Assembly: GCA_964487745.1 (NCBI GenBank)
Contig: CAZASG010000013.1
Location: 1 to 64,000, forward strand
Reading direction: 5' to 3'
Source of the DNA: Desulfolinea sp964487745
GTDB taxonomy: Bacteria; Chloroflexota; Anaerolineae; Anaerolineales; Villigracilaceae
Length of the DNA stretch: 64,000 bases
Part shown: in pieces, positions 8,668 through 17,308 of the stretch
Numbering within the stretch: the stretch's first letter is position 1
Layout: each line of letters opens with the position of its first letter
Program-made: the position numbers and the translations under genes
The notes under the pieces: model-generated
What the model was told of the DNA's origin: nothing
The model's database searches: none
What the model saw: only the letters and a program-made list of their open reading frames with translations

Positions 8668-9648
8668 ATGCAATCAGATTTACGAGGTCGAGACCTTATC
8701 GGTGACCTTGACTTCACAAAAGAAGAAGTCGAGACTATTTTGGACGTAGCCTGGGACTTAAAACGCAAACGTGCACTTGGCGAATCCCATGCTTATTTGC
8801 GTGATAAAACGCTGGCAATGCTTTTCTTCTTCTCCAGCACCCGTACACGCGGCTCTTTTGAGTCTGGTATGGCTCAATTGGGTGGACACGCAGCTTTCAT
8901 TGAAAGCCGCACTACACAAATTTCTCATGGTGATACCGAAACAGAAATGGGCGAGATCTTTGGACGCTATTTCGACGGGATCGCCATCCGCCACGTGGAC
9001 TTTGGTATTGGTAACCGTTATTTGAACCTGGTCGCCAGTGCATCCCGCGTTCCTGTGCTCAATATGCAATGCGAAATTTATCATCCGCACCAGTGCCTGG
9101 CTGATATTATGACTATCATCGAGAAAAAAGGTCGTAATCTACGCCGCAAGAAGATGGTTGTCTCTTGGGCATATGCTTCTTCTTACCTGAAACCGATGTC
9201 CGTGCCGCAATCGCTTGTTTTGCAAATGCCGCGCTTCGGTCTCGATGTGGTTCTCGCGCATCCTCCCGGATTCGAACTAATGCCTGAGATCATGGAGCAA
9301 GCCCAGGAACAGGCACGTCTCGCCGGTGCTGGTTTTGAAGTTACCGATGATATGGAAGAGGCCTTCAAAGATGCGGATATCGTCTACGCAAAATCCTGGG
9401 GTCCCCTGATGACTACACAGGATCCTGCTGAAGGCAAAGTTCTTCAGGACAAATACAAGAGCTGGATCACCGATCAGCGCAAAATGAATCTGGCAAAACC
9501 GGATGCGATCTATATGCACCCGCTTCCTGCCGACCGCGATATTGAAGTTACCAGCGAAGTCATGGATGGACCGAATTCGGTCGTTTTCGATCAAGCTGAA
9601 AACCGTATGCACGCCCAAAAAGCCGTCATGGCTCTAACAATGAGGTAA
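8668..9648 (+). CDS. ygeW: Knotted carbamoyltransferase YgeW
   Basis: A 326-residue member of the trefoil-knotted transcarbamoylases. Carbamoyl-phosphate site: FSSTRTRGSFE (about 54-64), IRHV and HPHQCLAD. The diagnostic segment SWAYASSYLKPMSVPQS (about 170-186) matches the YgeW/acetylornithine-carbamoyltransferase knot region, and the C-terminus carries MHPLPADR and AENRMHAQKA. YgeW is conserved in anaerobic purine-degradation clusters, probably making carbamoyl phosphate by phosphorolysis of a ureido intermediate; its exact substrate is unsettled. The protein is shorter than E. coli YgeW. The stop codon lies 4 nt before carbamate kinase, supporting direct hand-over of carbamoyl phosphate. 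Confidence 0.88.
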   Translation: MQSDLRGRDLIGDLDFTKEEVETILDVAWDLKRKRALGESHAYLRDKTLAMLFFFSSTRTRGSFESGMAQLGGHAAFIESRTTQISHGDTETEMGEIFGRYFDGIAIRHVDFGIGNRYLNLVASASRVPVLNMQCEIYHPHQCLADIMTIIEKKGRNLRRKKMVVSWAYASSYLKPMSVPQSLVLQMPRFGLDVVLAHPPGFELMPEIMEQAQEQARLAGAGFEVTDDMEEAFKDADIVYAKSWGPLMTTQDPAEGKVLQDKYKSWITDQRKMNLAKPDAIYMHPLPADRDIEVTSEVMDGPNSVVFDQAENRMHAQKAVMALTMR

Positions 9649-9652
9649 CTCT

Positions 9653-10597
9653 ATGGCAGAGAAAAAAGTAGCCGTTGTCGCTGTTGGTGGCAACGCTTTA
9701 ATCGTAGACAAAACCAAAAAATCGATCCCCGATCAGTTTGACGCCATCAAAGAAACGATGGGGCATATCGCCGGGATGATCGAAGATGGTTGGGACGTGG
9801 TCATAACCCACGGCAATGGCCCACAGGTTGGTTTCATCCTTCGTCGCTCCGAATTAGCGATGAGTGAGTTGCATCCCGTTCCCATGGATTACGCTGGCGC
9901 AGACACTCAGGGTGCCATCGGCTATATGGGACAAAAAGCCCTTCGCAACGAGTTCAAGAAACGTGGCATAAATAAACAAGCCGTGACCGTCGTCACACAA
10001 GTCGAAGTCAGCGCAGATGATCCTGCCTTTGAAAAACCCAGCAAGCCCGTTGGGTCTTTCCTCGATGAAGAAACCGCCAAAGAACGCATGAAGCTGGGGC
10101 AGGATTTCGTTGAAGATGCCGGACGCGGCTGGCGTCGCGTTGTTCCCTCACCTTTGCCAATGAACATCGTTGAAGTCGATGCGATCAAAGAATTAATCGA
10201 TGCCGGCTTCTCTGTCATCGCAGTAGGCGGCGGCGGTATCCCTGTCGTTGAGAAAGAGAACGGCAACCTGCGCGGTGTCGAAGCTGTAATCGATAAAGAT
10301 TTCGCTTCCGGTTTACTGGCAAACAACATCGGTGCCGATCTGCTTATCATCTCCACCGCAGTTGAAAAAGTTGCACTCAACTTTGGCAAGGAAGACGAAA
10401 AGTGGCTCGATGAAATGACCGTCGCAGAAGTCGAGCAGTACATCACCGAAGGTCACTTCGCGCCTGGCAGCATGTTGCCCAAAGTTCAGGCAATTGTAAA
10501 ATTCCTGAAAGAAGGCGGCAAAAAAGCTCTTATCACCGACCCGCCCAATATTCAGCGCGCCCTCAATGGCAAGACTGGTACCTGGATAGTTCCCTAA
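9653..10597 (+). CDS. arcC: Carbamate kinase
   Basis: A 314-residue cytosolic kinase of the amino-acid-kinase fold that turns carbamoyl phosphate and ADP into ATP, ammonia and CO2. Visible: GGNALI (about 12-17), HGNGPQVG (about 53-60), the VTQVEVSADDPAF segment, VGGGGIPVV and the ATP-site stretch EAVIDKDFASGLLA (about 207-220). It starts 4 nt after ygeW and closes the operon ahead of a terminator. With two transcarbamoylases upstream and no arginine deiminase gene in view, it most likely conserves energy from purine rather than arginine breakdown. Confidence 0.95.
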   Translation: MAEKKVAVVAVGGNALIVDKTKKSIPDQFDAIKETMGHIAGMIEDGWDVVITHGNGPQVGFILRRSELAMSELHPVPMDYAGADTQGAIGYMGQKALRNEFKKRGINKQAVTVVTQVEVSADDPAFEKPSKPVGSFLDEETAKERMKLGQDFVEDAGRGWRRVVPSPLPMNIVEVDAIKELIDAGFSVIAVGGGGIPVVEKENGNLRGVEAVIDKDFASGLLANNIGADLLIISTAVEKVALNFGKEDEKWLDEMTVAEVEQYITEGHFAPGSMLPKVQAIVKFLKEGGKKALITDPPNIQRALNGKTGTWIVP

Positions 10598-10605
10598 AAT
10601 ACAGT

Positions 10606-10645
10606 AAAATTCTGGCGATTTCATTTTGAATCGCCAGAATTTTTT
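10606..10645 (+). terminator. Rho-independent terminator after carbamate kinase
   Basis: Inverted repeat AATTCTGGCGATT / AATCGCCAGAATT followed by a T-run. The stem ends only a few bases before the ATG at 10649, leaving no room for an ordinary ribosome site for the next gene. Confidence 0.88.
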
Positions 10646-10648
10646 ACT

Positions 10649-12190
10649 ATGACTCAAAAAGAGCACTCAACTTCGGTACATAAACCTTTTCTCTTCTTTG
10701 CCTTTCTCATACTTGCCTCCCTAATTATTTATAAAGCTTGGGTAGCAGATGATGTTTATCTAACTATTCGTTCTGTAGATAATTTTGTAAATGGATATGG
10801 GTTGCGTTGGAATATTCTTGAGCGTGTACAAATTTATACACACCCGCTGTGGATGTTCTTACTCTCCGCTTTTTATTTTGTCATCCGCAATCCAATGCTT
10901 ACTTTTTTTAGTCTATCCATATTGGCATCTTTTATAACTATTTATCTTTTTGGGATTCATTTTACAGATGGTTATACAAAAATCATCATTGGCTTTTCTA
11001 TTTTAATTTTTTCCAAATCTTTTATAGAGTACTCAACATCAGGACTTGAAAACCCTCTCACTCACCTTCTACTGGTCATATTCGCAATTATTTTTTTAGA
11101 CAGGAAAGATTTTTCCTATAAAGATATCTTTTATTTATTCTTGCTTGCATCTTTGGCTGCTTTCAATCGAATAGATACTGTACTCATTTTTTTCCCGGCA
11201 CTGCTATATATCATCTATCAAAAACTCGATTTTAAAACCTTTATCTACGCCAGTGCAGGCTTAGTTCCTTTCATTTTGTGGGAGATATTCTCCCTTATTT
11301 ATTACGGTTTCCCATTCCCAAACACAGCCTATGCCAAACTCGCAACAGGCATAGATAAAACTCTGATCCTTCAACAAGGGCTTCGTTTTTATCACGATTC
11401 AATCACAAGAGACCCATTAACTCTTGTGGTTATTTTCAGCGGTCTGCTTGCTACCCTGTTTAGCAAAAAACATAAAGAAATATTGCTTGCTCTTGGCGGA
11501 CTGCTGTATTTAGCATATATCGTTAATATCGGTGGCGATTTCATGTCTGGGCGATTCTTTTCCAGTACCTTGCTTCTTTCAGTAATCTTGCTAACCCGTC
11601 TACCTGCTCTTTTCCCCTACTCTTCATCTTCAGTAAAATACTATGCAGTATTCATTTTCATTATTCTTTTGCGCCTTACAATTATCAACACTATAAAAGT
11701 GCAAAATAGTGTAGTCCTTGATGCGTGGAGTCTCAGCGAAGCAGGGATGACTCTCAAAAATTTCGATTGGGAGCGTAAACATCCTGACGGGAAATGGGTA
11801 GCTAATGGACTACGTCTAAAAGAAAAAGGTGTAGAACTAAGCATCCAAGACACATCTGGGATGCTCTCTTTCTACGCAGGTCCTGATGTCCACATTGTAG
11901 ACAGATATGGGCTTGGGGACCCTCTCCTCGCCCGTTTACCAGCAGAAGAGCAAGACAAAGTACTTATCGGACATTTCTATCGCACAGTTCCAGAAGGCTA
12001 CTGGCTTTATCCTCATAGCTTTGGAAATGAGATCAAAGATAAAGATTTGCGCAAATACTATGAAAAATTATCCATTCTCATTCACAACGAGAATCTCTTC
12101 AGTAAAGAGCGCCTAGTCATGATATGGCGTATGAACACAGGTTATTACGATTATCTTATCGAAGCCTATCTCGCAGAAAACACACCATAA
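10649..12190 (+). CDS. Polytopic membrane protein, GT-C glycosyltransferase-like
   Basis: A 513-residue integral membrane protein with about ten hydrophobic segments and a soluble C-terminal part from about residue 360. The first loop has the ADDVYLTIR stretch (about 30-38), resembling the acidic motif of GT-C mannosyl/arabinosyltransferases that use polyprenyl-phosphate sugars outside the membrane. The coding sequence is much more AT-rich than the operon upstream, hinting at separate origin. No ribosome site is visible: the preceding gene's terminator directly abuts the ATG. It lies 3 nt before another large membrane protein with the same kind of motif. Donor and acceptor are unknown. Confidence 0.6.
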   Translation: MTQKEHSTSVHKPFLFFAFLILASLIIYKAWVADDVYLTIRSVDNFVNGYGLRWNILERVQIYTHPLWMFLLSAFYFVIRNPMLTFFSLSILASFITIYLFGIHFTDGYTKIIIGFSILIFSKSFIEYSTSGLENPLTHLLLVIFAIIFLDRKDFSYKDIFYLFLLASLAAFNRIDTVLIFFPALLYIIYQKLDFKTFIYASAGLVPFILWEIFSLIYYGFPFPNTAYAKLATGIDKTLILQQGLRFYHDSITRDPLTLVVIFSGLLATLFSKKHKEILLALGGLLYLAYIVNIGGDFMSGRFFSSTLLLSVILLTRLPALFPYSSSSVKYYAVFIFIILLRLTIINTIKVQNSVVLDAWSLSEAGMTLKNFDWERKHPDGKWVANGLRLKEKGVELSIQDTSGMLSFYAGPDVHIVDRYGLGDPLLARLPAEEQDKVLIGHFYRTVPEGYWLYPHSFGNEIKDKDLRKYYEKLSILIHNENLFSKERLVMIWRMNTGYYDYLIEAYLAENTP

Positions 12191-12193
12191 ACT

Positions 12194-14194
12194 ATGTTAT
12201 TACGTTTCAAAAAGATCGTTTTCTCTCCCCCCATCATCCTGGCAGCCGCAACCCTCCTCGCCTACGGCATTCTCATCCCTCAACTAGGTTTCTATTGGGA
12301 TGATCTCCCCATGAGCTGGATCCGCTACGAGTTGGGGCAAGATGCATTCACGCAATATTTCTCAACCAATCGTCCAGCTTGGGGAGTTTGGTACGGTCTT
12401 CTCACGCGCTATATTCCACACACACCGCTCCCCTGGCAAATTTTGGCATTCTTCTGGCGTTGGTTTAGCAGCCTGATGATCTGGGGTATCCTGCGCCAAC
12501 TCTTTCCCAAAGAAAAAAAACTCGCTCTTGGTGCAAGCTTGCTCTTCCTTCTTTACCCGGGATTTAACCAACAACCCGTCTCCTTCGTCTACGGTTATCA
12601 TTTCACAGTTTATACTCTTTTCCTTTTTTCCATCTTCACCATGTTGTGGGTGCTTCGTCGCCCACGTTTTACCTGGCTTATCACCACTTTGGGGATGTTG
12701 GCCTCAGCCTTGAACCTCGTTATGGGGGAATATTTCTTCGTTCTCGACTTGGTCCGCCCTGTTCTGCTTTGGTTTGCCCTCCCAGAGATACCTGCTCCTA
12801 AACAGCGAATACGCCACGCCTTTTCGGCTTGGCTCCCTTATCTGATCATCTTTCTCGCTGGGGTAGCTGGGCGTTCCCTCATCTTCAACAATCAGATATA
12901 TGGCTACAGTCTGCTTGACAACCTTAGAATCGCTCCTCTCCTGACACTCTGGGATCTGATCAAAACCATCCTGCTCAGCTTCTGGACAACGCTTTTTGCA
13001 GCTTGGAGCCAAGCCTTCATTTTGCCCGATTTTTCCCTACAGGGCAAAGTCACTATTGCTATTTATCTTTTCATTATTCTTGCGCTTTTTATCTTCCTTT
13101 CACCTTTGCTCAAAAAGAAAAGTGATGAGCAAACCGAAAAAAACATATCAGCTAGTCTCCTCATTATCGGCCTGGGAGCAATGTTGCTCGCCGGTGTCCC
13201 TTTCTGGTTAACTGATCTCCCCATCACGCTAGGATTTCCCGCAAATCGCGCCACTCTTCCCTTTATTTTCGGGAGTGTTTTCGTTTTGGCTGGTATTCTG
13301 AATTTGATCCCAAACAAAATGCTAAATGCTGTCCTACTAACGCTATTAGTCGCCTTCTCAGCAGGGCGTCAATTCCTTTGGGCGGATGAATTCCGTCGCG
13401 ATTGGCGCGTGCAGAAAAACCTCTTTTGGCAGCTCTCATGGCGTGTTCCTGCATTAGAGGAAGATACGCTCATCTTGCTTAATGAAGGTGCGCTCAAATT
13501 TTATGCAGATAATTCATTGAGTGCCCCACTAAACTGGATCTACGCTCCAGACACAACTGCTGAGCGTATCCCCTATATGCTTTTCTATCCACGCACACGT
13601 TTTGGGCTTGAAGGTGAAAGGCTGGCTGAAAACCAGCCCCTTATGCACGATTTTATCGCTGGAGAATTTCACGGCAATACTTCACAAATGGTTTTAGTAA
13701 GTTTCTCACCTCCAGGCTGTCTGCATATTGTAGACTCTGATCTTGATAATGAAAACAAATTCATCTCTGACCTTCTTCTGCGAGATGCGGTTCCCTACTC
13801 TCGCCCTGAACTGATTCTGCCCGAAGGTCAGCCTCTAATGCCCTCCATTTATGGAGCAGAGCCAAATCATGGTTGGTGCTACTACTATGAGAAAGCTGAC
13901 TTAGCCCGCCAATACAGCGATTGGGATGAAGTCATCCGCTTGGGCGCCCAGGCTTTTGGTTCGGGAGACCACCCCAATGACCCAACAGAGAATTTCCCCT
14001 TTATCGAAGCATATGCGCACACAGGAGACTGGGCGCAGGCAGAGCAACTCTCCCGGCGTGCGTATCGAGTTTCTCCATCTTATATGCAATCACTTTTATG
14101 TCCACTTTGGGAACGTATAGAAAAAAACACATCCGATAACCCTGAAAAAGAAGATACTTTGCGCAGTATCAGGGCTACTTTTAGCTGCGAATAG
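12194..14194 (+). CDS. Large polytopic membrane protein with C-terminal soluble domain, GT-C-like
   Basis: A 666-residue protein with roughly eleven hydrophobic segments in the first 410 residues and a soluble C-terminal domain. The GFYWDDLPMSW motif (about 32-42) at the first extracytoplasmic loop is typical of GT-C transferases, where the paired aspartates bind metal and the lipid-linked donor. The last 120 residues (LGAQAFGSGDHPND..., AEQLSRRAYRVSPSYMQ) look like a TPR-type helical tail. It is separated by 3 nt from the preceding GT-C-like gene, so both probably act on the same cell-surface glycan. Substrate unknown. Confidence 0.6.
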   Translation: MLLRFKKIVFSPPIILAAATLLAYGILIPQLGFYWDDLPMSWIRYELGQDAFTQYFSTNRPAWGVWYGLLTRYIPHTPLPWQILAFFWRWFSSLMIWGILRQLFPKEKKLALGASLLFLLYPGFNQQPVSFVYGYHFTVYTLFLFSIFTMLWVLRRPRFTWLITTLGMLASALNLVMGEYFFVLDLVRPVLLWFALPEIPAPKQRIRHAFSAWLPYLIIFLAGVAGRSLIFNNQIYGYSLLDNLRIAPLLTLWDLIKTILLSFWTTLFAAWSQAFILPDFSLQGKVTIAIYLFIILALFIFLSPLLKKKSDEQTEKNISASLLIIGLGAMLLAGVPFWLTDLPITLGFPANRATLPFIFGSVFVLAGILNLIPNKMLNAVLLTLLVAFSAGRQFLWADEFRRDWRVQKNLFWQLSWRVPALEEDTLILLNEGALKFYADNSLSAPLNWIYAPDTTAERIPYMLFYPRTRFGLEGERLAENQPLMHDFIAGEFHGNTSQMVLVSFSPPGCLHIVDSDLDNENKFISDLLLRDAVPYSRPELILPEGQPLMPSIYGAEPNHGWCYYYEKADLARQYSDWDEVIRLGAQAFGSGDHPNDPTENFPFIEAYAHTGDWAQAEQLSRRAYRVSPSYMQSLLCPLWERIEKNTSDNPEKEDTLRSIRATFSCE

Positions 14195-14210
14195 AACTTA
14201 GGCGCTTTAT

Positions 14211-14270
14211 CCTCTTGAAAGAGGAGTTCTAACAGTCGACAAAAGGACAAAAGGCTTTATCCTGTATAAT
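14211..14270 (+). promoter_or_regulatory. Hairpin and probable promoter before the first BMP importer
   Basis: The gap 14195-14366 holds a small hairpin (CCTCTTGAAAGAGG, 14211-14224) and a consensus -10 TATAAT at 14265-14270. No convincing -35 box sits 16-18 bp upstream. About 96 nt of leader separate this from the lipoprotein start. Confidence 0.45.
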
Positions 14271-14366
14271 AATTGAAGTCTGAAAGGAGGCTTTCTGTAA
14301 AAATTGCACATTTGAATATCAAAACGTTGTTCAAAATTTCAAACCTATTTATTTGAAGGAGTAGAA

Positions 14367-15620
14367 ATGAATAAGAAAGTTTTGTGGTTCCTGAGTGTTT
14401 TAATGATTGCCGCTTTCGTGCTCTCTGCATGCGGCGGTGGCGCAGCACCTGCTGAAGAAGCCCCCATGGCTGAAGAAGCTCCCGCTGAAGAAGCTCCCGC
14501 TGCTGAAGAGGGCGCTTACCAGATCCCGACAGTTGAAGATGGCAAATACAATGTTGCTTTCGTTTACGTTGGACCCCATGATGATGGTGGCTGGACCCAG
14601 GCTCACGATGTTGGCCGTATGTGGGTACAAGACAACGTAGACAACGTTCACACTGCCTATGTTGAGATGGTTGCTGAAGGCGCCGATGCCGAGCAAGTCA
14701 TCCGCTCTTTGGCTCGTGAAGGCTTCGATGTGATCTTCACCACATCCTTCGGTTATATGGATGCTTCTGAAATCGTTGCCGACGAATTCCCGGATGTAGA
14801 CATTATCCACATCAGTGGTTTCAAATCGAACGAAGCTAACTTTGGTAACTTGATGGGCGCTATGGAAGATATGAAGTACCTCGCCGGTATGTTGGCTGGC
14901 TCCCGCGCAAAGATGGATGGCAACCCCAAACTGGGTTATATCGCCACCTTCCCCATCCCCGAAGAACTTCGCTTAGGTAACGCTTTTGCTTTGGGTGCTC
15001 AGGAAACTTGTCCCGAATGTACAATAGACGTCCGCTGGATCTTCACCTGGCATGATCCCATCCTCGAGCAGGAAGCTTCTTCTTCCCTCTTTGATGGTGG
15101 CGCTCAGGTTGTTATGACTGGTGCAGACACCCCTGCTCCCGCAGAAGTTGCTCCTGAAGGCAAATGGGGCATCACCTATGACTACAGTGGTAACTGTGTT
15201 GTAGACGCCTGCCTGACCTCCATGTACTGGAACTGGGGTCCTGTCTACGGCCGTATCGTAGAAGAATCCCGCGAAGGCACCTGGGTCGGTGGCTGGGAAT
15301 ACTTCGATGCTGACTCTGGCGCTATGGGCTTACTCGGCTTCCATGAAGGCGAAACTATGATGCCCGGCACCGCTGAACTCCCCGAAGAAGACCTCAAGCT
15401 CATCCAGGACACTTTGGATGCGATGCTCGCTGGCGAATTTGATCGCTTCGACGTCTTCGCTGGTCCGATCACCGACAACCAGGGCAACGTAGTTGTTCCT
15501 GAAGGTGAAAGCCTGCACCAGGAAGACCTTGATGGCTTCGCACAGTTCGGCAGCGCTTGTGAGATCTGCATGTACTGGTGGAACGAAAACATCACCGCCG
15601 AGCTCCCCGAGCTTGAATAA
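14367..15620 (+). CDS. BMP-family substrate-binding lipoprotein (nucleoside-type ABC importer)
   Basis: A 417-residue secreted lipoprotein that captures ligand outside the cell for the ABC importer encoded downstream. It has a Lys-rich signal peptide ending in the lipobox LSAC (Cys about 21), an Ala/Pro/Glu spacer (about 28-48) and a BMP/PnrA domain beginning NVAFVYVGPHDDGGW. PnrA-type proteins bind purine nucleosides, and the surrounding purine genes support this, but some BMP proteins bind other ligands. AAGGAG at 14356-14361 sets the start. A strong hairpin terminator after the gene should let it be made in excess over the membrane subunits. Confidence 0.88.
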   Translation: MNKKVLWFLSVLMIAAFVLSACGGGAAPAEEAPMAEEAPAEEAPAAEEGAYQIPTVEDGKYNVAFVYVGPHDDGGWTQAHDVGRMWVQDNVDNVHTAYVEMVAEGADAEQVIRSLAREGFDVIFTTSFGYMDASEIVADEFPDVDIIHISGFKSNEANFGNLMGAMEDMKYLAGMLAGSRAKMDGNPKLGYIATFPIPEELRLGNAFALGAQETCPECTIDVRWIFTWHDPILEQEASSSLFDGGAQVVMTGADTPAPAEVAPEGKWGITYDYSGNCVVDACLTSMYWNWGPVYGRIVEESREGTWVGGWEYFDADSGAMGLLGFHEGETMMPGTAELPEEDLKLIQDTLDAMLAGEFDRFDVFAGPITDNQGNVVVPEGESLHQEDLDGFAQFGSACEICMYWWNENITAELPELE

Positions 15621-15636
15621 TCCATCACCAAAACAG

Positions 15637-15666
15637 GAGGCGACCCTTCGGGGTCGCCTCTTCTTT
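15637..15666 (+). terminator. Terminator or attenuating hairpin after BMP lipoprotein gene
   Basis: Perfect 10-bp stem GAGGCGACCC / GGGTCGCCTC closed by a stable TTCG tetraloop and followed by TTCTTT. It lies between the binding protein and the ATPase gene, as expected for differential expression. Confidence 0.85.
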
Positions 15667-15778
15667 AATCTATAGCACTTGACCAGACATATTCATCATT
15701 TTCAAAGCCATATTATTTTTCATTTTCATCATGGTATGATTTTCTAGTTCAAAACGACTTTATTCAGGAGCCTTGCCT

Positions 15779-17308
15779 ATGACTTCAGCTTCCCCCCCTT
15801 ATGCAGTTGAAATGCAGGATATCGTCATCCGTTTTCCAGGTGTGTTGGCAAATGACCATGTGAATCTCACCTTGAGTAAGGGTGAAATTCACGCCTTATT
15901 AGGAGAAAATGGCGCAGGAAAAAGCACGCTCATGAACGCCCTCGCGGGTTTATATAAACCCGTTTCCGGCACAATGAAGGTGCACGGTGAAACTGTTAGC
16001 TTCAACTCTCCTAAGGATGCCATTGCCAAAGGGATCGGTATGGTACACCAGCATTTTATGCTCGTCCCCACCCAAACGGTGACGGAGAATATTCTGCTTG
16101 GGCTGAATGAACCCAAGTTCTTTATGGACTTGCCCAAATACGATCAGAAGATCCGTGACCTGCAAGATCAATTTGGTCTAAAGGTTGACCCGACAGCCAT
16201 GATCTGGCAGCTTTCGGTCGGGGAGCAACAGCGCGTTGAAATTCTGAAAACACTTTATCGTGGCGCGAATATTCTTATCATGGATGAGCCAACAGCCGTC
16301 CTTGCTCCACAAGAAATTGAAGAATTGATGAATACCATGCGTTCGATGACGGAGCAAGGTAAATCCATCATTTTCATCAGTCATAAGCTACATGAAGTCT
16401 CCAGCGTTGCCGACCGCCTGACCGTGCTCCGCAAGGGTGTTGCCACCGCTGAAGGTATTGATATCGAGGGCTTGAACAGCGAAAAACTGGCAGAGCTGAT
16501 GGTCGGGCGCAAAGTCATTTTCCGCATTGAGAAGAAAGAACAAGAGCCGGGGGAAGTCGTTTTAGATGTACGCAATGTCAGCGCAAAAAACAATAAAGGC
16601 CTTAAGGCTCTCAATAGTCTCTCACTGAACGTTCGCAAGGGTGAGATATTGGGCATCGCCGGTGTTGCGGGTAATGGTCAGAGTGAATTGGCAGAAGCCA
16701 TCACCGGGCTACGTCCGTGCACAGGCGAGATCATGGTAAATGGCGAAGATGTTGCCAACCACGAACCAAGCCTAGCTATCGCGAGCGGCGTCGCACACAT
16801 CCCCGAAGATCGTACAGGTGTTGGGTCTGCCCCAAATATGACCATCACCGAGAATACGATCATGAAGAATTATCGTGAAGCCCCGATCGGGAATAAGTGG
16901 AGCATCAACTTTACTGAAGCGCGGGACCACGCTCGTGAACTAAAAGATGCCTACGATATTCTTGCCCCGAACGTGCGAACAATGGCACGTAAACTCTCCG
17001 GCGGCAATTTACAAAAAGTCATTTTGGCGCGCGAGATCACCACAAACCCCAACCTGATGGTCGCGATGCAACCCACACGAGGTCTGGACGTGGGCGCGAT
17101 CGAATCCATTCAGCGTTTGCTACTCGCCCAACGCGAAGAAGGAACGGCGATCTTGCTCATCTCTGAAGAGTTGGAAGAATTACTTTCACTCAGCGACAGG
17201 GTTGCAGTTTTGCACGAAGGTGAAGTAATGGGCATCGTGGATGCCGAAAATGCAGACATACAGGAAATTGGTCTGATGATGACCGGTACAAAGAGGAGTG
17301 ATGCATGA
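15779..17308 (+). CDS. Nucleoside/sugar-type ABC importer ATPase with two nucleotide-binding domains
   Basis: A 509-residue cytoplasmic ATPase of the RbsA/YufO class with tandem NBDs. The first has Walker A GENGAGKST (about 43-51), signature LSVGEQQRVE (about 147-156) and Walker B ILIMDEPTA; the second has the degenerate P-loop GVAGNGQSE typical of this class, LSGGNLQKV and QPTRGLDVG. The frame opens with TTG at 15773, but AGGAG at 15766-15770 is correctly spaced for ATG 15779. It overlaps the first permease by 4 nt. A paralogue sits at 30.2 kb. Confidence 0.93.
   Translation: MTSASPPYAVEMQDIVIRFPGVLANDHVNLTLSKGEIHALLGENGAGKSTLMNALAGLYKPVSGTMKVHGETVSFNSPKDAIAKGIGMVHQHFMLVPTQTVTENILLGLNEPKFFMDLPKYDQKIRDLQDQFGLKVDPTAMIWQLSVGEQQRVEILKTLYRGANILIMDEPTAVLAPQEIEELMNTMRSMTEQGKSIIFISHKLHEVSSVADRLTVLRKGVATAEGIDIEGLNSEKLAELMVGRKVIFRIEKKEQEPGEVVLDVRNVSAKNNKGLKALNSLSLNVRKGEILGIAGVAGNGQSELAEAITGLRPCTGEIMVNGEDVANHEPSLAIASGVAHIPEDRTGVGSAPNMTITENTIMKNYREAPIGNKWSINFTEARDHARELKDAYDILAPNVRTMARKLSGGNLQKVILAREITTNPNLMVAMQPTRGLDVGAIESIQRLLLAQREEGTAILLISEELEELLSLSDRVAVLHEGEVMGIVDAENADIQEIGLMMTGTKRSDA

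Noticed and set aside
14452..14512. Tandem GCTGAAGAAGCTCCC-like repeats in the first BMP lipoprotein
   Set aside because: They encode the low-complexity Ala/Glu/Pro spacer after the lipobox; ordinary for exported lipoproteins here, not a mobile or regulatory repeat.
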